Origin: JALYXS01 sp051003795
Lineage (GTDB): Bacteria > Acidobacteriota > Terriglobia > Bryobacterales > Bryobacteraceae
Assembly (NCBI GenBank): GCA_051003795.1
Contig: JBPCKZ010000211.1
Coordinates: 1 to 8,050 of the forward strand
Length of the DNA stretch: 8,050 bases
Direction of reading: 5' to 3'
Below are positions 1 to 6,648 of this stretch, piece by piece. Below the pieces are notes generated by a model that saw nothing but the letters and a program-made list of their open reading frames with translations, made no database searches and was not told the origin of the DNA. The position numbers and the translations under genes were made by a program. The stretch's first letter is position 1. Each line of letters begins with the position of its first letter.

Positions 1-619
1 ACTCCTGGCAGCGGTTCTTGATAACCTGTCCCGCGCCGCCGCACTGCGAACAAGTTCGCCGCACGGAAAGGAAGCCCTGTTGGTAAACCGTCTCGCCGCG
101 GCCCTGGCAAGCGGAACACGTGGTGGGGCCGCTGCCCGGTTCCGCGCCTTTGCCGCTGCAGCGGGCACAAGGTTCATTGCGCGGGACCTGGATTTCCGCG
201 CTCATGCCGAACGCGGCATCCTCGAAGCCAATTTGCAGATCGTAGCGGACATCTTCCCCGCGCTGCGCCCGCGCGCGTCCACGCCCGCCGCCGCGGCCGC
301 CGCCGCCGAACAGATCCTCCAAATTGAAGAACTGGCTGAAAATGTCGCCGACGTTGATGTCGTTCGGATTAAATCCCTGCCCGGCTCCCGAAACGCCCTG
401 ATGCCCGTAGTGGTCGTAGGCGGCGCGCTTCTGCGGGTCGCTCAAAATGCTGTAAGCTTCGGCGGCTTCCTTGAATTTCTCTTCGGAAGCACGATCGTCG
501 GGGTTGCGGTCCGGATGGTGCTGCATGGCCAACTTCCGGTAAGCGCTCTTCAGCTGCTGATCGTCGCAATCGCGCCCAATCCCCAGGATTTCGTAATAAT
601 CTCTTTTTGTCACAGGCAT
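1..619 (-). CDS. dnaJ: Chaperone protein DnaJ (Hsp40), N-terminal 206 residues, cut by window edge
   Basis: DnaJ is the cytoplasmic Hsp40 co-chaperone that stimulates DnaK ATPase and delivers unfolded clients. Seen: a J domain at residues 5-70 with the HPD motif at 35-37 and the typical DYYEILGI opening; a Gly/Phe-rich linker at about 72-120 (FGGGGRGGGRGRAR); then the cysteine-rich zinc region with CARCSGKG at 151, CSACQGRG at 168, CSQCGGAG at 190 and the first Cys of the fourth repeat at 204. This order and spacing fit a type I DnaJ. The family is usually about 370-380 aa, so the rest of the zinc region and the C-terminal client-binding domains lie outside the window. The start is ATG at 619, with no clear Shine-Dalgarno; GTG at 613 is an in-frame alternative. 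It lies 28 nt after grpE on the same strand and is probably co-transcribed with it. Confidence 0.97.
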   Translation of the reverse strand, partial: MPVTKRDYYEILGIGRDCDDQQLKSAYRKLAMQHHPDRNPDDRASEEKFKEAAEAYSILSDPQKRAAYDHYGHQGVSGAGQGFNPNDINVGDIFSQFFNLEDLFGGGGRGGGRGRARAQRGEDVRYDLQIGFEDAAFGMSAEIQVPRNEPCARCSGKGAEPGSGPTTCSACQGRGETVYQQGFLSVRRTCSQCGGAGQVIKNRCQE

Positions 620-647
620 GCTTTGTCACGGGCGTTGCGGAACCAAA

Positions 648-1199
648 TTACGGCCGCACCGCCACCTTCACCATGGAAGGGCGCAGCAGTTTCCTCTTGA
701 AATGATAGCCGCGCTGAAACTCGCTCAAAATTGCGTGATCCTCGGCGTCCTCCGTCTGAACCTTCTCAACCGCCTGGTGCAGATGCGGATCGAAAGTCCT
801 GCCCGCGGTATCGATCGGCTCAAGGCCCATCTTCTTCATGGTGTCGTACATCCGCTGGTAGATCAGTTCGACGCCCTTGGCATAGTCTTTGCTTCCCGAA
901 TCGGCCTGCAAGGCACGCTCAAAATCGTCGAGGATCGGCAGCATCTCGCGAACCAGTTCCATCCCGGCGTATTGCACGAAATCGGAACGGTCGCGCTCCG
1001 TCCGGCGGCGGAAATTGTTGAATTCGGCCTGGTGCCGCAGCAACAGATCGTGCAGATCGGCCTTTTCGGCGGCAAGCTTATCCCGCTCGGCGGCAAGGGC
1101 GGCTACTTCAGCTTGCAAACCGGCTTCCGAACCGTCGCGTGCTTGAGCGTTCTCATCGGCCGAGACACCAGCCGGCTGATCTGGAAATTCGGTATTCAC
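648..1199 (-). CDS. grpE: GrpE, nucleotide exchange factor for DnaK
   Basis: GrpE is a cytoplasmic homodimer that releases ADP from DnaK and works with DnaJ, encoded just downstream. The 183 aa length is normal. Seen: an acidic, disordered N-terminus (1-25); a long coiled coil at about 26-75 (LQAEVAALAAERDKLAAEK); the FNNFRRRTERDR stretch at 60-71; LPILDDFERAL at 87-97; and the C-terminal beta domain with FDPHLHQAVEKV at 136-147 and the GYHFKRKLLRPSMVKVA ending at 164-180. The start is GTG at 1199. It is the only plausible one because the upstream glycosyltransferase stop (TAA, 1214-1212) is in the same frame only four codons earlier. A GAAAG sits 4 nt before the GTG as a weak ribosome site. 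I found no CIRCE inverted repeat upstream, so heat regulation, if any, must come from elsewhere. Confidence 0.96.
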   Translation of the reverse strand: MNTEFPDQPAGVSADENAQARDGSEAGLQAEVAALAAERDKLAAEKADLHDLLLRHQAEFNNFRRRTERDRSDFVQYAGMELVREMLPILDDFERALQADSGSKDYAKGVELIYQRMYDTMKKMGLEPIDTAGRTFDPHLHQAVEKVQTEDAEDHAILSEFQRGYHFKRKLLRPSMVKVAVRP

Positions 1200-1211
1200 G
1201 ACACTTTCAGA

Positions 1212-2339
1212 TTAGCAGAGAGCTCCAAATTTCGATGTATGTCCCGCCGCCAAACGCAGGGCTTCCAGCGTGAGCCGGGCGGAGTTTTCCCACCGGTAAG
1301 AAGCGGCGCGGAGCGGCCCGGCGGCAGCCAGGCGGCGGCGCGATGGGCCGTCGGAAGCGATGCGAACCATCGCCTCATAAATCGCCGGGATGGATTCCGG
1401 GTCGAATTGCAGCGCGGCATCTCCGGCGAGCGTGGCCAGGGGCTCGATGCTCGAACACGCGGTTGGCAGACCTGCGGCCAAGGCTTCGATCACGGGCATT
1501 CCGAAGCCTTCGAAGGTCGATGGATAGATGAAGGCGCCGGCATTGGCGAAGAGCTCGTATAGTTCTTCGCGGGGAATCCAACCGGTGAATCGAACGGCAT
1601 CGTTGAGCTCTAGGCTCGTCCGCAGCGTTTCGAGCCGCTCGGCATGGAATCCGCGCAATCCGGCGACCACCAGCCGGAACTCGGGGTTCGCGCGACGAAA
1701 CTGGGCGAATGCGTGCAGCAGCCGGTGCAAATTCTTGTGCGGATGCAAAGTGGAAACCGCCAGGAGGTACGGGGCGGCCGCGGCGCGGAGTTTGGCCAGC
1801 CCGAACATGGCCGGATCGACGCCGTGACCGACCACGCGGATTTTGCCGGAACTCACGCCGTAGAACCGCATCAGGTCGGACTTGGTGGTCTCCGAGACGG
1901 CGATCAAGATTGTCGAACGGCGGACGGCGGCGAAGAGAAGCAGCCGCCAGAACGGAAGATCGAACCAGCGGAAATGCTCGGGATGGCGTCTGTGTTGAAG
2001 GTCGTGGAATACGGTGACGGTTGGGCAAGGGCACAGGATCGGCGACGTGAAACCGGGATTGAAAAGCACGTCGATCCGATGCCGCGCAACAGAAATCGGC
2101 AGCAGTGTCTGTTCCCAAAGAATACGCGCTGGGCGCACGCGGGCTCGGACGCGCTCGCGGATTTGCCGGAAATTAGCTTGCCGCGGGACAAGGTCCGCCC
2201 CAGTTTCGGCATTGGTGAAAACCAGATATCGATTTACACGATCGAGGCCGGCGAGTGCCGTTAACAGGCTTCGCAGATAGATTTCCGTACCGCCCACCTC
2301 GCCTGGAATCAAATACAGCGCATTCACGCCGACGTTCAT
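1212..2339 (-). CDS. Family GT4 (group 1) glycosyltransferase
   Basis: This is a retaining GT-B fold glycosyltransferase that probably transfers a hexose such as mannose from a nucleotide-sugar to a cell-surface glycan; donor and acceptor cannot be read from sequence. Seen over 375 aa: an N-terminal GT-B half with the glycine loop PGEVGGTEIYLRSL at 12-25, a WEQTLLP motif at 75-81, and TVTVFHDLQH at 107-116; then the donor half with VGHGVD at 170-175, YLLAVSTLHPHKNL at 191-204, and the EX7E motif FEGFGMPVIE at 276-285 (E277 and E285). The frame stays open upstream to 2564, but that part overlaps the preceding gene. ATG at 2339 gives a normal N-terminus (MNVGVNALYL) only 5 nt after the upstream stop, so I use it. 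The weak ribosome site suggests translational coupling. The 12-nt gap to grpE implies co-transcription. Confidence 0.92.
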   Translation of the reverse strand: MNVGVNALYLIPGEVGGTEIYLRSLLTALAGLDRVNRYLVFTNAETGADLVPRQANFRQIRERVRARVRPARILWEQTLLPISVARHRIDVLFNPGFTSPILCPCPTVTVFHDLQHRRHPEHFRWFDLPFWRLLLFAAVRRSTILIAVSETTKSDLMRFYGVSSGKIRVVGHGVDPAMFGLAKLRAAAAPYLLAVSTLHPHKNLHRLLHAFAQFRRANPEFRLVVAGLRGFHAERLETLRTSLELNDAVRFTGWIPREELYELFANAGAFIYPSTFEGFGMPVIEALAAGLPTACSSIEPLATLAGDAALQFDPESIPAIYEAMVRIASDGPSRRRLAAAGPLRAASYRWENSARLTLEALRLAAGHTSKFGALC

Positions 2340-2344
2340 GACGG

Positions 2345-4072
2345 TTAATTGCGGGGACGCGCGTTCAGATCCGCATCCAGGCGCATCAGCAGATCCCGCG
2401 CGTTCTCGTTCCGCGGATCGTAGTGCAAGGCGAGCCGGTAGTCCGACTCCGCCGCCTGCAACTGCCCGAGATCTTGATGTATGGCGCCCCGATAGATGTA
2501 AGTTCGCGCGAAAGCAGGATCGAGGCTCTCGGCTTGTTTCAGCGCGGCGAGCGCTTCGTCCCACTTCCCTTGCCTCGACAACACCCGGCCGATGGCGGCA
2601 TAGACCTGCGCGGTCCGCTGAATTGCCGCGGCCGCGCTCAATTTTTCGAGAGCCTTGTCAAAATCCTTATTGCAATCGAGCGCCACTCCCCAATCCAAAT
2701 ACAGCATGTACGTGGGCTTTCGATAGTTCGCGGCCGTCGCATACTCGGCGACCGCCTCCGCGCAGCGCCCCTCGAAAAAATAGGCGAACCCGAGCTGCTC
2801 GTGCGCGCGAACGCTTCGGGGCGACTTCTCCACGGCATCCCGCTCCAATGCAAGCGCGCTGCTCCATACTTCGTTCCGGCGATAAGTCAGGAATGCCATC
2901 GTCAAACAAATAGAAGCCAGCACGATCGCCAGGGTCTTCCGATCCCATGGGACGCGGCGCAGGAACTCGATCGGGATCAGCAGCAGTCCAATGAACGGAA
3001 GATAGAGGCGGCGCTCGACGAGAACGTCGGCGATCGGCACGAACGACGATGTGGGCGCGAACAGGATCAGGCTCATCAGGAAGCCGTACGAGGCCAGCGG
3101 ATACCGGCGTCGGTAGTAAATCGCGGCGCCGACGAGCGCGACTATTCCTAAAATCGCGAGAAGTGCACCGCGATCGAAAATGGTCCGTGAAATTGGGAAA
3201 TCGTGATCGACATTCTGTCCCGCGGGAATCAAAAACAGGCGCAAGTAGACGAAGAATGCGCGGCATTCGGTGAAGAAATATGCATACCAGGGCAGATCTT
3301 CGATGTGGAAGCCGATCGTGGGCGCGCTGCTCAGGTAACGCAGCAGAAAAAGAACGCCCGCCACGGTCGCTGCCGCCAACGGGATGTACAGCCGCCAGTT
3401 GCGTTGCACGCCGGTCAGGGAAAATCCCGGGTTCCAAAAATAGTCCGTCAACAGAAAAACCGCGGGCAGCACGGCTGTGTGTTCCTTGGTGTTGATGGCG
3501 GCCGCGAATAGGATCAAAATGACGGCGCTTACGGGCCAGGAGACGGCTTGAGATCGGCGGTAAAGAAAGAGCGTGAATGCGCAAAAGAAGAGTAGGACGC
3601 TAAGGGTTTCCGAGCGGCCCGCAATGTATGTCACCGCTTCGGTGGCGACGGGGTGGACAAGGAAGAACGCCGCCGCGAAGATGGTCGGAATATCGCGTTT
3701 GGCGCTTGGAATGGCGGCGAAATCGAAGACCTTGCGCACGATCCAGAAGACCAGAATGGAGTTCGCCGCGTGCAGCGCTACATTCACGACGTGGTAGGAG
3801 AAAGCCCGCTCGCCCGAGAACTGGTAATTGAGCCAGTAACTGGCCATTAGCAGCGGGCGAACCCCGAGCCACGCGCGAAAGGGCAGATCGGCGGCGCGCG
3901 AGCCTCCGAACGGAAGCATGAGATCGTCGAAGACGAATGGTCCGTTGAGTCCCGGCGCGTAGATTTCGAAAGCGCAAAATAATGCGGCCGCCAAGCCGAG
4001 CCAGTAGGGCCACCAGGCGTGCCGCGGCGGGGCGGGAGCGCTCGGCGCGCTTCCGATTACCTTGGCTTTCAT
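2345..4072 (-). CDS. Multi-pass GT-C-like membrane protein with C-terminal TPRs (TMTC-like)
   Basis: This 575-aa inner-membrane protein has about 10-12 hydrophobic helices in residues 20-400 and a TPR tail at about 419-565, with repeats beginning near 423, 455, 487 and 521. It resembles eukaryotic TMTC proteins, which use dolichyl-phosphate-mannose for O-mannosylation, and their bacterial relatives. Seen: an FDD motif at 48-50 in the first extracytoplasmic loop, where GT-C enzymes keep catalytic acids; RPLLMASYWLNY at 72-83 followed by FSYHVVNVALHAAN at 91-104; AGRSETLS at 151-158; TKEHTAVLP at 195-203; and a TSSF...VERRLYLP block at 341-359. The TPRs are probably outside the cytoplasm and may hold a protein acceptor or partner. 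Start ATG 4072 overlaps the DUF2304 stop in an ATGA junction. The DPM1-like GT2 two genes upstream would be a natural donor-maker. Actual transferase activity and sugar are inference; a TPR scaffold for polysaccharide export is the alternative. Confidence 0.88.
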   Translation of the reverse strand: MKAKVIGSAPSAPAPPRHAWWPYWLGLAAALFCAFEIYAPGLNGPFVFDDLMLPFGGSRAADLPFRAWLGVRPLLMASYWLNYQFSGERAFSYHVVNVALHAANSILVFWIVRKVFDFAAIPSAKRDIPTIFAAAFFLVHPVATEAVTYIAGRSETLSVLLFFCAFTLFLYRRSQAVSWPVSAVILILFAAAINTKEHTAVLPAVFLLTDYFWNPGFSLTGVQRNWRLYIPLAAATVAGVLFLLRYLSSAPTIGFHIEDLPWYAYFFTECRAFFVYLRLFLIPAGQNVDHDFPISRTIFDRGALLAILGIVALVGAAIYYRRRYPLASYGFLMSLILFAPTSSFVPIADVLVERRLYLPFIGLLLIPIEFLRRVPWDRKTLAIVLASICLTMAFLTYRRNEVWSSALALERDAVEKSPRSVRAHEQLGFAYFFEGRCAEAVAEYATAANYRKPTYMLYLDWGVALDCNKDFDKALEKLSAAAAIQRTAQVYAAIGRVLSRQGKWDEALAALKQAESLDPAFARTYIYRGAIHQDLGQLQAAESDYRLALHYDPRNENARDLLMRLDADLNARPRN

Positions 4073-4431
4073 CGACGCTCGGGTTCTTGGCTTCTGAGTT
4101 TTTGCAGATGGTATTCCAAAATCGCAAGGCGTTGAGCCATGGCGACGTTATCGTCTTTCAGTTTCGAAATCAGCACGGAAACGCGAAAGAAGACGATCAG
4201 GAACACGCCGCCCACGATCAACACCAGCGCGAGCGGAGGATAGGTGATTCCCAACTGGCTCGCAATGGCTTCGAGCAGGACGCGCGAACGCGATAGCACC
4301 AGAATCACCACGGCCGCCACGAGCCAGCTCACCGAATATTCCACCCGGATGTGCGCGCGGCGCGCCGAAAACAAAACTAAAAGCATGAGCACCACGCTCA
4401 TGGCCGTCATCCAATTCAACAGCCGCTCCAC
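4069..4431 (-). CDS. Small DUF2304 membrane protein
   Basis: This 120-aa protein has three predicted membrane segments, at about 8-22, 34-48 and 65-88, and a charged, helical C-terminal tail (about 90-120) likely to form a coiled coil in the cytoplasm (LKDDNVAMAQRLAILEYHLQ). The RRAHIRVEYSVSWLVAA stretch after the first helix and the overall build match DUF2304 proteins. These are often encoded beside DPM1-like GT2 enzymes, as here. Their biochemical role is not established; a membrane anchor or partner for the GT2, or a lipid-linked sugar translocation helper, is plausible inference. The start is GTG at 4431, chosen because GGAGAG lies 7 nt upstream and the GTG directly follows the TAG stop of the GT2 gene. 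The gene ends in an ATGA overlap with the TMTC-like gene, which points to translational coupling in both directions. Confidence 0.85.
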   Translation of the reverse strand: MERLLNWMTAMSVVLMLLVLFSARRAHIRVEYSVSWLVAAVVILVLSRSRVLLEAIASQLGITYPPLALVLIVGGVFLIVFFRVSVLISKLKDDNVAMAQRLAILEYHLQKLRSQEPERR

Positions 4432-5196
4432 CTACGTTCTCTCCAGTTCCTTGGGCCTGGACCCTTCGAATTTCAGCACATTCACAAACACGCCGAGCAG
4501 CACGTGGACGATGTAGTAGATCGATTTCATCGCCGTAATCGAGGATTTTCCCGTGGTGCGCGGCAGCATGCGGCAGGGGATCTCCTCGAACCGGAAGGAG
4601 CGGCGTTGCAGGACGACGAGCGCTTCGATCTCCGGGTATTCGAGCGGGAAGCTGGTGCTGAACACCTCGAGGACGCTGCGCGCGACGCCGACGAAACCGG
4701 AGGTTGGATCGCGCACGGGCTTGCCCAGAATCGGACGCAGCACGGCGCGGAAGAATCGGATGCCGAGAGAGCGGCTGGCGCTGGTGTGGCCGCCGCTGGT
4801 ATCGGCATTGCGATCCGCGTTGTTATCGACGAAGCGGGAGCCGATGACCATTTCACACCCCGAGGATTGCAGCGATTCGAGAATGCGCGGGATGTCGCGC
4901 GCGTCGTGTTGGCCGTCGCCATCGACGCGAATCACATAATCGTAGCCGAGCTCGTAAGCTAGCTTGTAACCGGTCTGGACGCATCCGCCAAGGCCAAGGT
5001 GGTGCGGGAGCGAGAGGACCTCCGCGCCGGCTTCGCGGGCAACTTCGATGGTGGCGTCGGCGGAGCAATCGTCGATGACAACGATCGGAACGGCGGGGAC
5101 GGCTAGCTGCACGGACTGAACCACGCGCCCAATGGCGGCCTCTTCGTTGAACGCGGGGATGATAATCATCAGGCGGCAACCTTGCACGACACTCAT
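4432..5196 (-). CDS. DPM1-like family 2 glycosyltransferase (polyprenyl-phosphate sugar synthase type)
   Basis: This 254-aa GT-A enzyme resembles dolichyl/undecaprenyl-phosphate mannose or glucose synthases, which move a sugar from a nucleotide donor to a polyprenyl phosphate on the cytoplasmic face of the membrane. Seen: MIIIPAFNEEAAIGRVV at 10-26; the nucleotide-binding VVIDDCSADAT at 39-49; LGLGGCVQTGYKLA at 67-80; the metal-binding DGDGQHD at 92-98; DPTSGFVGVAR at 163-173; and EYPEIEALV at 186-194 in the acceptor region. A hydrophobic segment at about 226-242 could attach it to the membrane. The reading frame is open up to 5652, but that part lies inside the upstream GT2 gene. ATG 5196 shares one base with that gene's TGA stop (TGATG), so coupled initiation there is most likely. 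The adjacent DUF2304 gene is a common partner. The sugar and lipid identity are not determinable here. Confidence 0.92.
   Translation of the reverse strand: MSVVQGCRLMIIIPAFNEEAAIGRVVQSVQLAVPAVPIVVIDDCSADATIEVAREAGAEVLSLPHHLGLGGCVQTGYKLAYELGYDYVIRVDGDGQHDARDIPRILESLQSSGCEMVIGSRFVDNNADRNADTSGGHTSASRSLGIRFFRAVLRPILGKPVRDPTSGFVGVARSVLEVFSTSFPLEYPEIEALVVLQRRSFRFEEIPCRMLPRTTGKSSITAMKSIYYIVHVLLGVFVNVLKFEGSRPKELERT
4439..4444 (-). promoter_or_regulatory. Shine-Dalgarno deciding the GTG start of the DUF2304 gene
   Basis: On the minus strand GGAGAG is followed by 7 nt (AACGTAG, which includes the upstream gene's TAG stop) and then GTG. This is near-ideal spacing. It supports GTG 4431 over the internal ATG codons at residues 8 and 11. 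Confidence 0.6.
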
Positions 5197-6215
5197 CAAA
5201 AGGCCGCCAGTTCGCGCGCGGCGATCGCGTGCGCCTTGAGCAGTTTCGCGTATCCGGACCCCGATACGCGAGCCGTGCGGCGGATTTCCCGCCGTTTGCG
5301 CCAGAGGCCGCGTAGATGAAGTAAGGCCGCCGCGTGTGCTTTGATTACCAGAAAAACCAAGTGGAATGCGCCGTGCCCCCGGCGGAACTCCGCCGCATGC
5401 CCGCGGCCGCGCGCCACGGCAACGGCGTGCCAGAAGTATCGCGCGACCGAAATACACGGCGCGAGGATGAGCATTGGTCCGGGAAAGTTCTTGATCGCGA
5501 GGTATAACCGGTTCCGCTCCACGTAGTACGCTTTCAGCGGCGACGCGCGACCGGCCGAGTGGGAATACCGGTGCTCCACCACCGCGTCCGGGACATACGC
5601 GCACTTCCAGCCAGCCCGGCGCGCGCGAAGGCCCAAGTCCGTGTCCTCGCAATAAAGGAAAAAATCTTCGTCGAACAATCCGATTTGCTCCAGCATGGTC
5701 CGCCGGTACAACGCGGCCGAACCGCTGGGAAGCAGCACTTCATCCGGCGTGGCGAATGCATCGGGAGGCTGCCCGTGACCCCGCTGCTTGCTGCTGCCGT
5801 CGCGGCAGATCAGCATTCCGGCCGAATCGAGGCGCCGTTCGCCCCGGAACCGCACTTGCGACGCGCACATCCCGATATCGGGCGATTGTCCCCCGTGTCC
5901 CATTGCATTAGTCAGCGCGGCGAGCCAATTGGGCGAGGCGGCGGCATCGTCGTTCAGCGTCGCGAAAAACGGCGCGCGCGCGTGGCGGAATGCCGCGTTC
6001 ACGGCCGCTCCAAACCCCACGTTACGATCCATTTCGATCACCGTTGCGCCCAGGCGGACGGCATCGCTCCGCCGCACCAGGCCTTTTCCGCTGTTATCGA
6101 CGACGATCACCTCGAACTCGCGCAACGTTTGGTCCCGAAGCGAGCGTATGGATTCCAGATACGCGGGGTCCGCGGCCAGCGTAGGGATCGCCACGGTAAC
6201 CACGCAATCGGGCAA
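5196..6215 (-). CDS. Family 2 glycosyltransferase, rhamnosyltransferase-like
   Basis: This 339-aa cytoplasmic or membrane-peripheral GT-A enzyme is of the type seen in O-antigen and capsule clusters (RfbF/WcaA-like rhamnosyl- or galactofuranosyltransferases). Seen: VTVAIPTL at 6-13; FEVIVVDNSGKG at 34-45; DRNVGFGAAVNAAFRHA at 63-79; the acidic LNDDA motif at 87-91 (DxD equivalent); the SGSAALYRRTMLEQIGLFDE stretch at 164-183; and FFLYCEDTDLGLRARRAGW at 185-203, with the ED pair typical of the acceptor and catalytic region. A C-terminal segment at about 246-265 and another at 283-300 are hydrophobic and may touch the membrane. The upstream start is TTG at 6215, which gives a complete N-terminus. 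GTG at 6203 (residue 5) is an equally possible start. Neither has a clear ribosome site. It is the first gene of the seven-gene minus-strand array, facing the divergent spacer. Confidence 0.9.
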   Translation of the reverse strand: MPDCVVTVAIPTLAADPAYLESIRSLRDQTLREFEVIVVDNSGKGLVRRSDAVRLGATVIEMDRNVGFGAAVNAAFRHARAPFFATLNDDAAASPNWLAALTNAMGHGGQSPDIGMCASQVRFRGERRLDSAGMLICRDGSSKQRGHGQPPDAFATPDEVLLPSGSAALYRRTMLEQIGLFDEDFFLYCEDTDLGLRARRAGWKCAYVPDAVVEHRYSHSAGRASPLKAYYVERNRLYLAIKNFPGPMLILAPCISVARYFWHAVAVARGRGHAAEFRRGHGAFHLVFLVIKAHAAALLHLRGLWRKRREIRRTARVSGSGYAKLLKAHAIAARELAAF

Positions 6216-6227
6216 ACGTTGATTTTA

Positions 6228-6280
6228 CGCTATTGTGGCGCGCGCACTTTTGCGTGCCGCGTCGAGGCTCGTCTGAGTAA
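6228..6280 (-). repeat. Candidate dispersed intergenic repeat copy
   Basis: On the minus strand this reads CAGACGAGCCTCGACGCGG and then CACGCAAAAGTGCGCGCG. It contains a small GCAC...GTGC stem around GCAAAA. It resembles repeat units I associate with intergenic regions of acidobacterial genomes, where spurious proteins ending in TSLDAARKSA are annotated. That link comes from memory, and only one copy is present in this window, so the call is tentative. Confidence 0.25.
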
Positions 6281-6288
6281 CCATCGAA

Positions 6289-6328
6289 GAGTTCCGCGCG
6301 GACCTCTCTCTAAGCGCGTCTGGAACTC
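6289..6328. repeat. Imperfect inverted repeat (possible hairpin)
   Basis: GAGTTCC at 6289-6295 is complementary to GGAACTC at 6322-6328. The stem can extend by GCGC on each side, with a 4-nt bulge on the right arm and a 14-nt pyrimidine-rich loop. There is no T-run, so it is not a standard terminator. It lies about 75 bp upstream of the first minus-strand gene, and its function is unknown. Confidence 0.3.
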
Positions 6329-6559
6329 CACTAACTAACCGGGTGCACTCGACCCAAATGGCTGAGCGTTTGAAGTGTGAACACCCTCCCCGCGCGGTCG
6401 ATCCCATCCAAAAGGCGGGGGCAGTCGATTTTTGAGGACGTTGCACAAAGGAACCTTTCTGAAACACGGCGGGGCCGAGTGGACAGAACGCTGGATTATC
6501 GGAAATGCACACGCCCCCGGTGTGGCTCTGCGAACCAACAGTTGGCCCGGAGCGGGTCC

Positions 6560-6574
6560 TGCTGACGGTCAGCA
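6560..6574. repeat. Perfect 7-bp inverted repeat around one base
   Basis: TGCTGAC, one G, then GTCAGCA forms a 15-bp palindrome, compact enough for a dimeric DNA-binding protein rather than an RNA hairpin. It lies about 200 bp upstream of the plus-strand promoter, just before the candidate repeat at 6586. It could equally be chance in GC-rich DNA. Confidence 0.3.
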
Positions 6575-6585
6575 TCGGGATCGGC

Positions 6586-6616
6586 CCGGTTTCCTGCGCT
6601 GCGCCCGTGACGACGG
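6586..6616 (-). repeat. Degenerate copy of the 'GTCATCCTGAGCGCAGCG' intergenic repeat family
   Basis: The minus strand reads CCGTCGTCACGGGCGCAGCG followed by CAGGAAACCGG. This parallels the widespread bacterial intergenic repeat GTCATCCTGAGCGCAGCGA-AGGATC. The plus-strand translation GFLRCARDDG is the usual spurious peptide from such copies. It differs at several positions, so this would be an old or divergent copy. The assignment is from pattern memory. Confidence 0.4.
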
Positions 6617-6648
6617 AGCAAAAATGCGTATGTACGTCTGTATTTTAG

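Noticed and set aside
1200..1260. CIRCE heat-shock operator before grpE
   Set aside because: There is no TTAGCACTC-N9-GAGTGCTAA type inverted repeat; only a partial TTAGCA on the plus strand without its partner.
618..1562. Long plus-strand open frame (314 codons) opposite grpE and the GT4 gene
   Set aside because: It is antisense to two well-supported genes, is low in recognisable structure, and is explained by high GC codon bias in the opposite frame. The same applies to other plus-strand frames in 80-5000.
2340..2564. N-terminal extension of the GT4 gene from 2564
   Set aside because: The extra 75 residues overlap the TPR-coding end of the upstream gene and do not look like a GT4 N-terminus; ATG 2339 gives the standard start.
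5196..5652. N-terminal extension of the DPM1-like GT2 from 5652
   Set aside because: The extra 152 residues lie wholly within the upstream GT2 gene and read as Arg/Gly-rich shadow sequence; the catalytic domain begins right after ATG 5196.
6222..6250. Promoter for the minus-strand operon using TAAAAT at 6227-6222
   Set aside because: The hexamer is plausible as a -10, but no -35-like element is found at 16-18 bp, and the RNA start would fall at the TTG codon itself. Too weak to call.
6470..6550. Possible tRNA beginning at GGGGCCGAGTGG
   Set aside because: The start resembles a tRNA-Ser/Leu D-arm, but no GTTCGA T-loop, anticodon stem or matching acceptor stem follows.
6225..6575. Minus-strand 116-codon open frame in the divergent spacer
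   Set aside because: It has no ribosome site, no recognisable domain and a biased composition, and it covers candidate repeat DNA.
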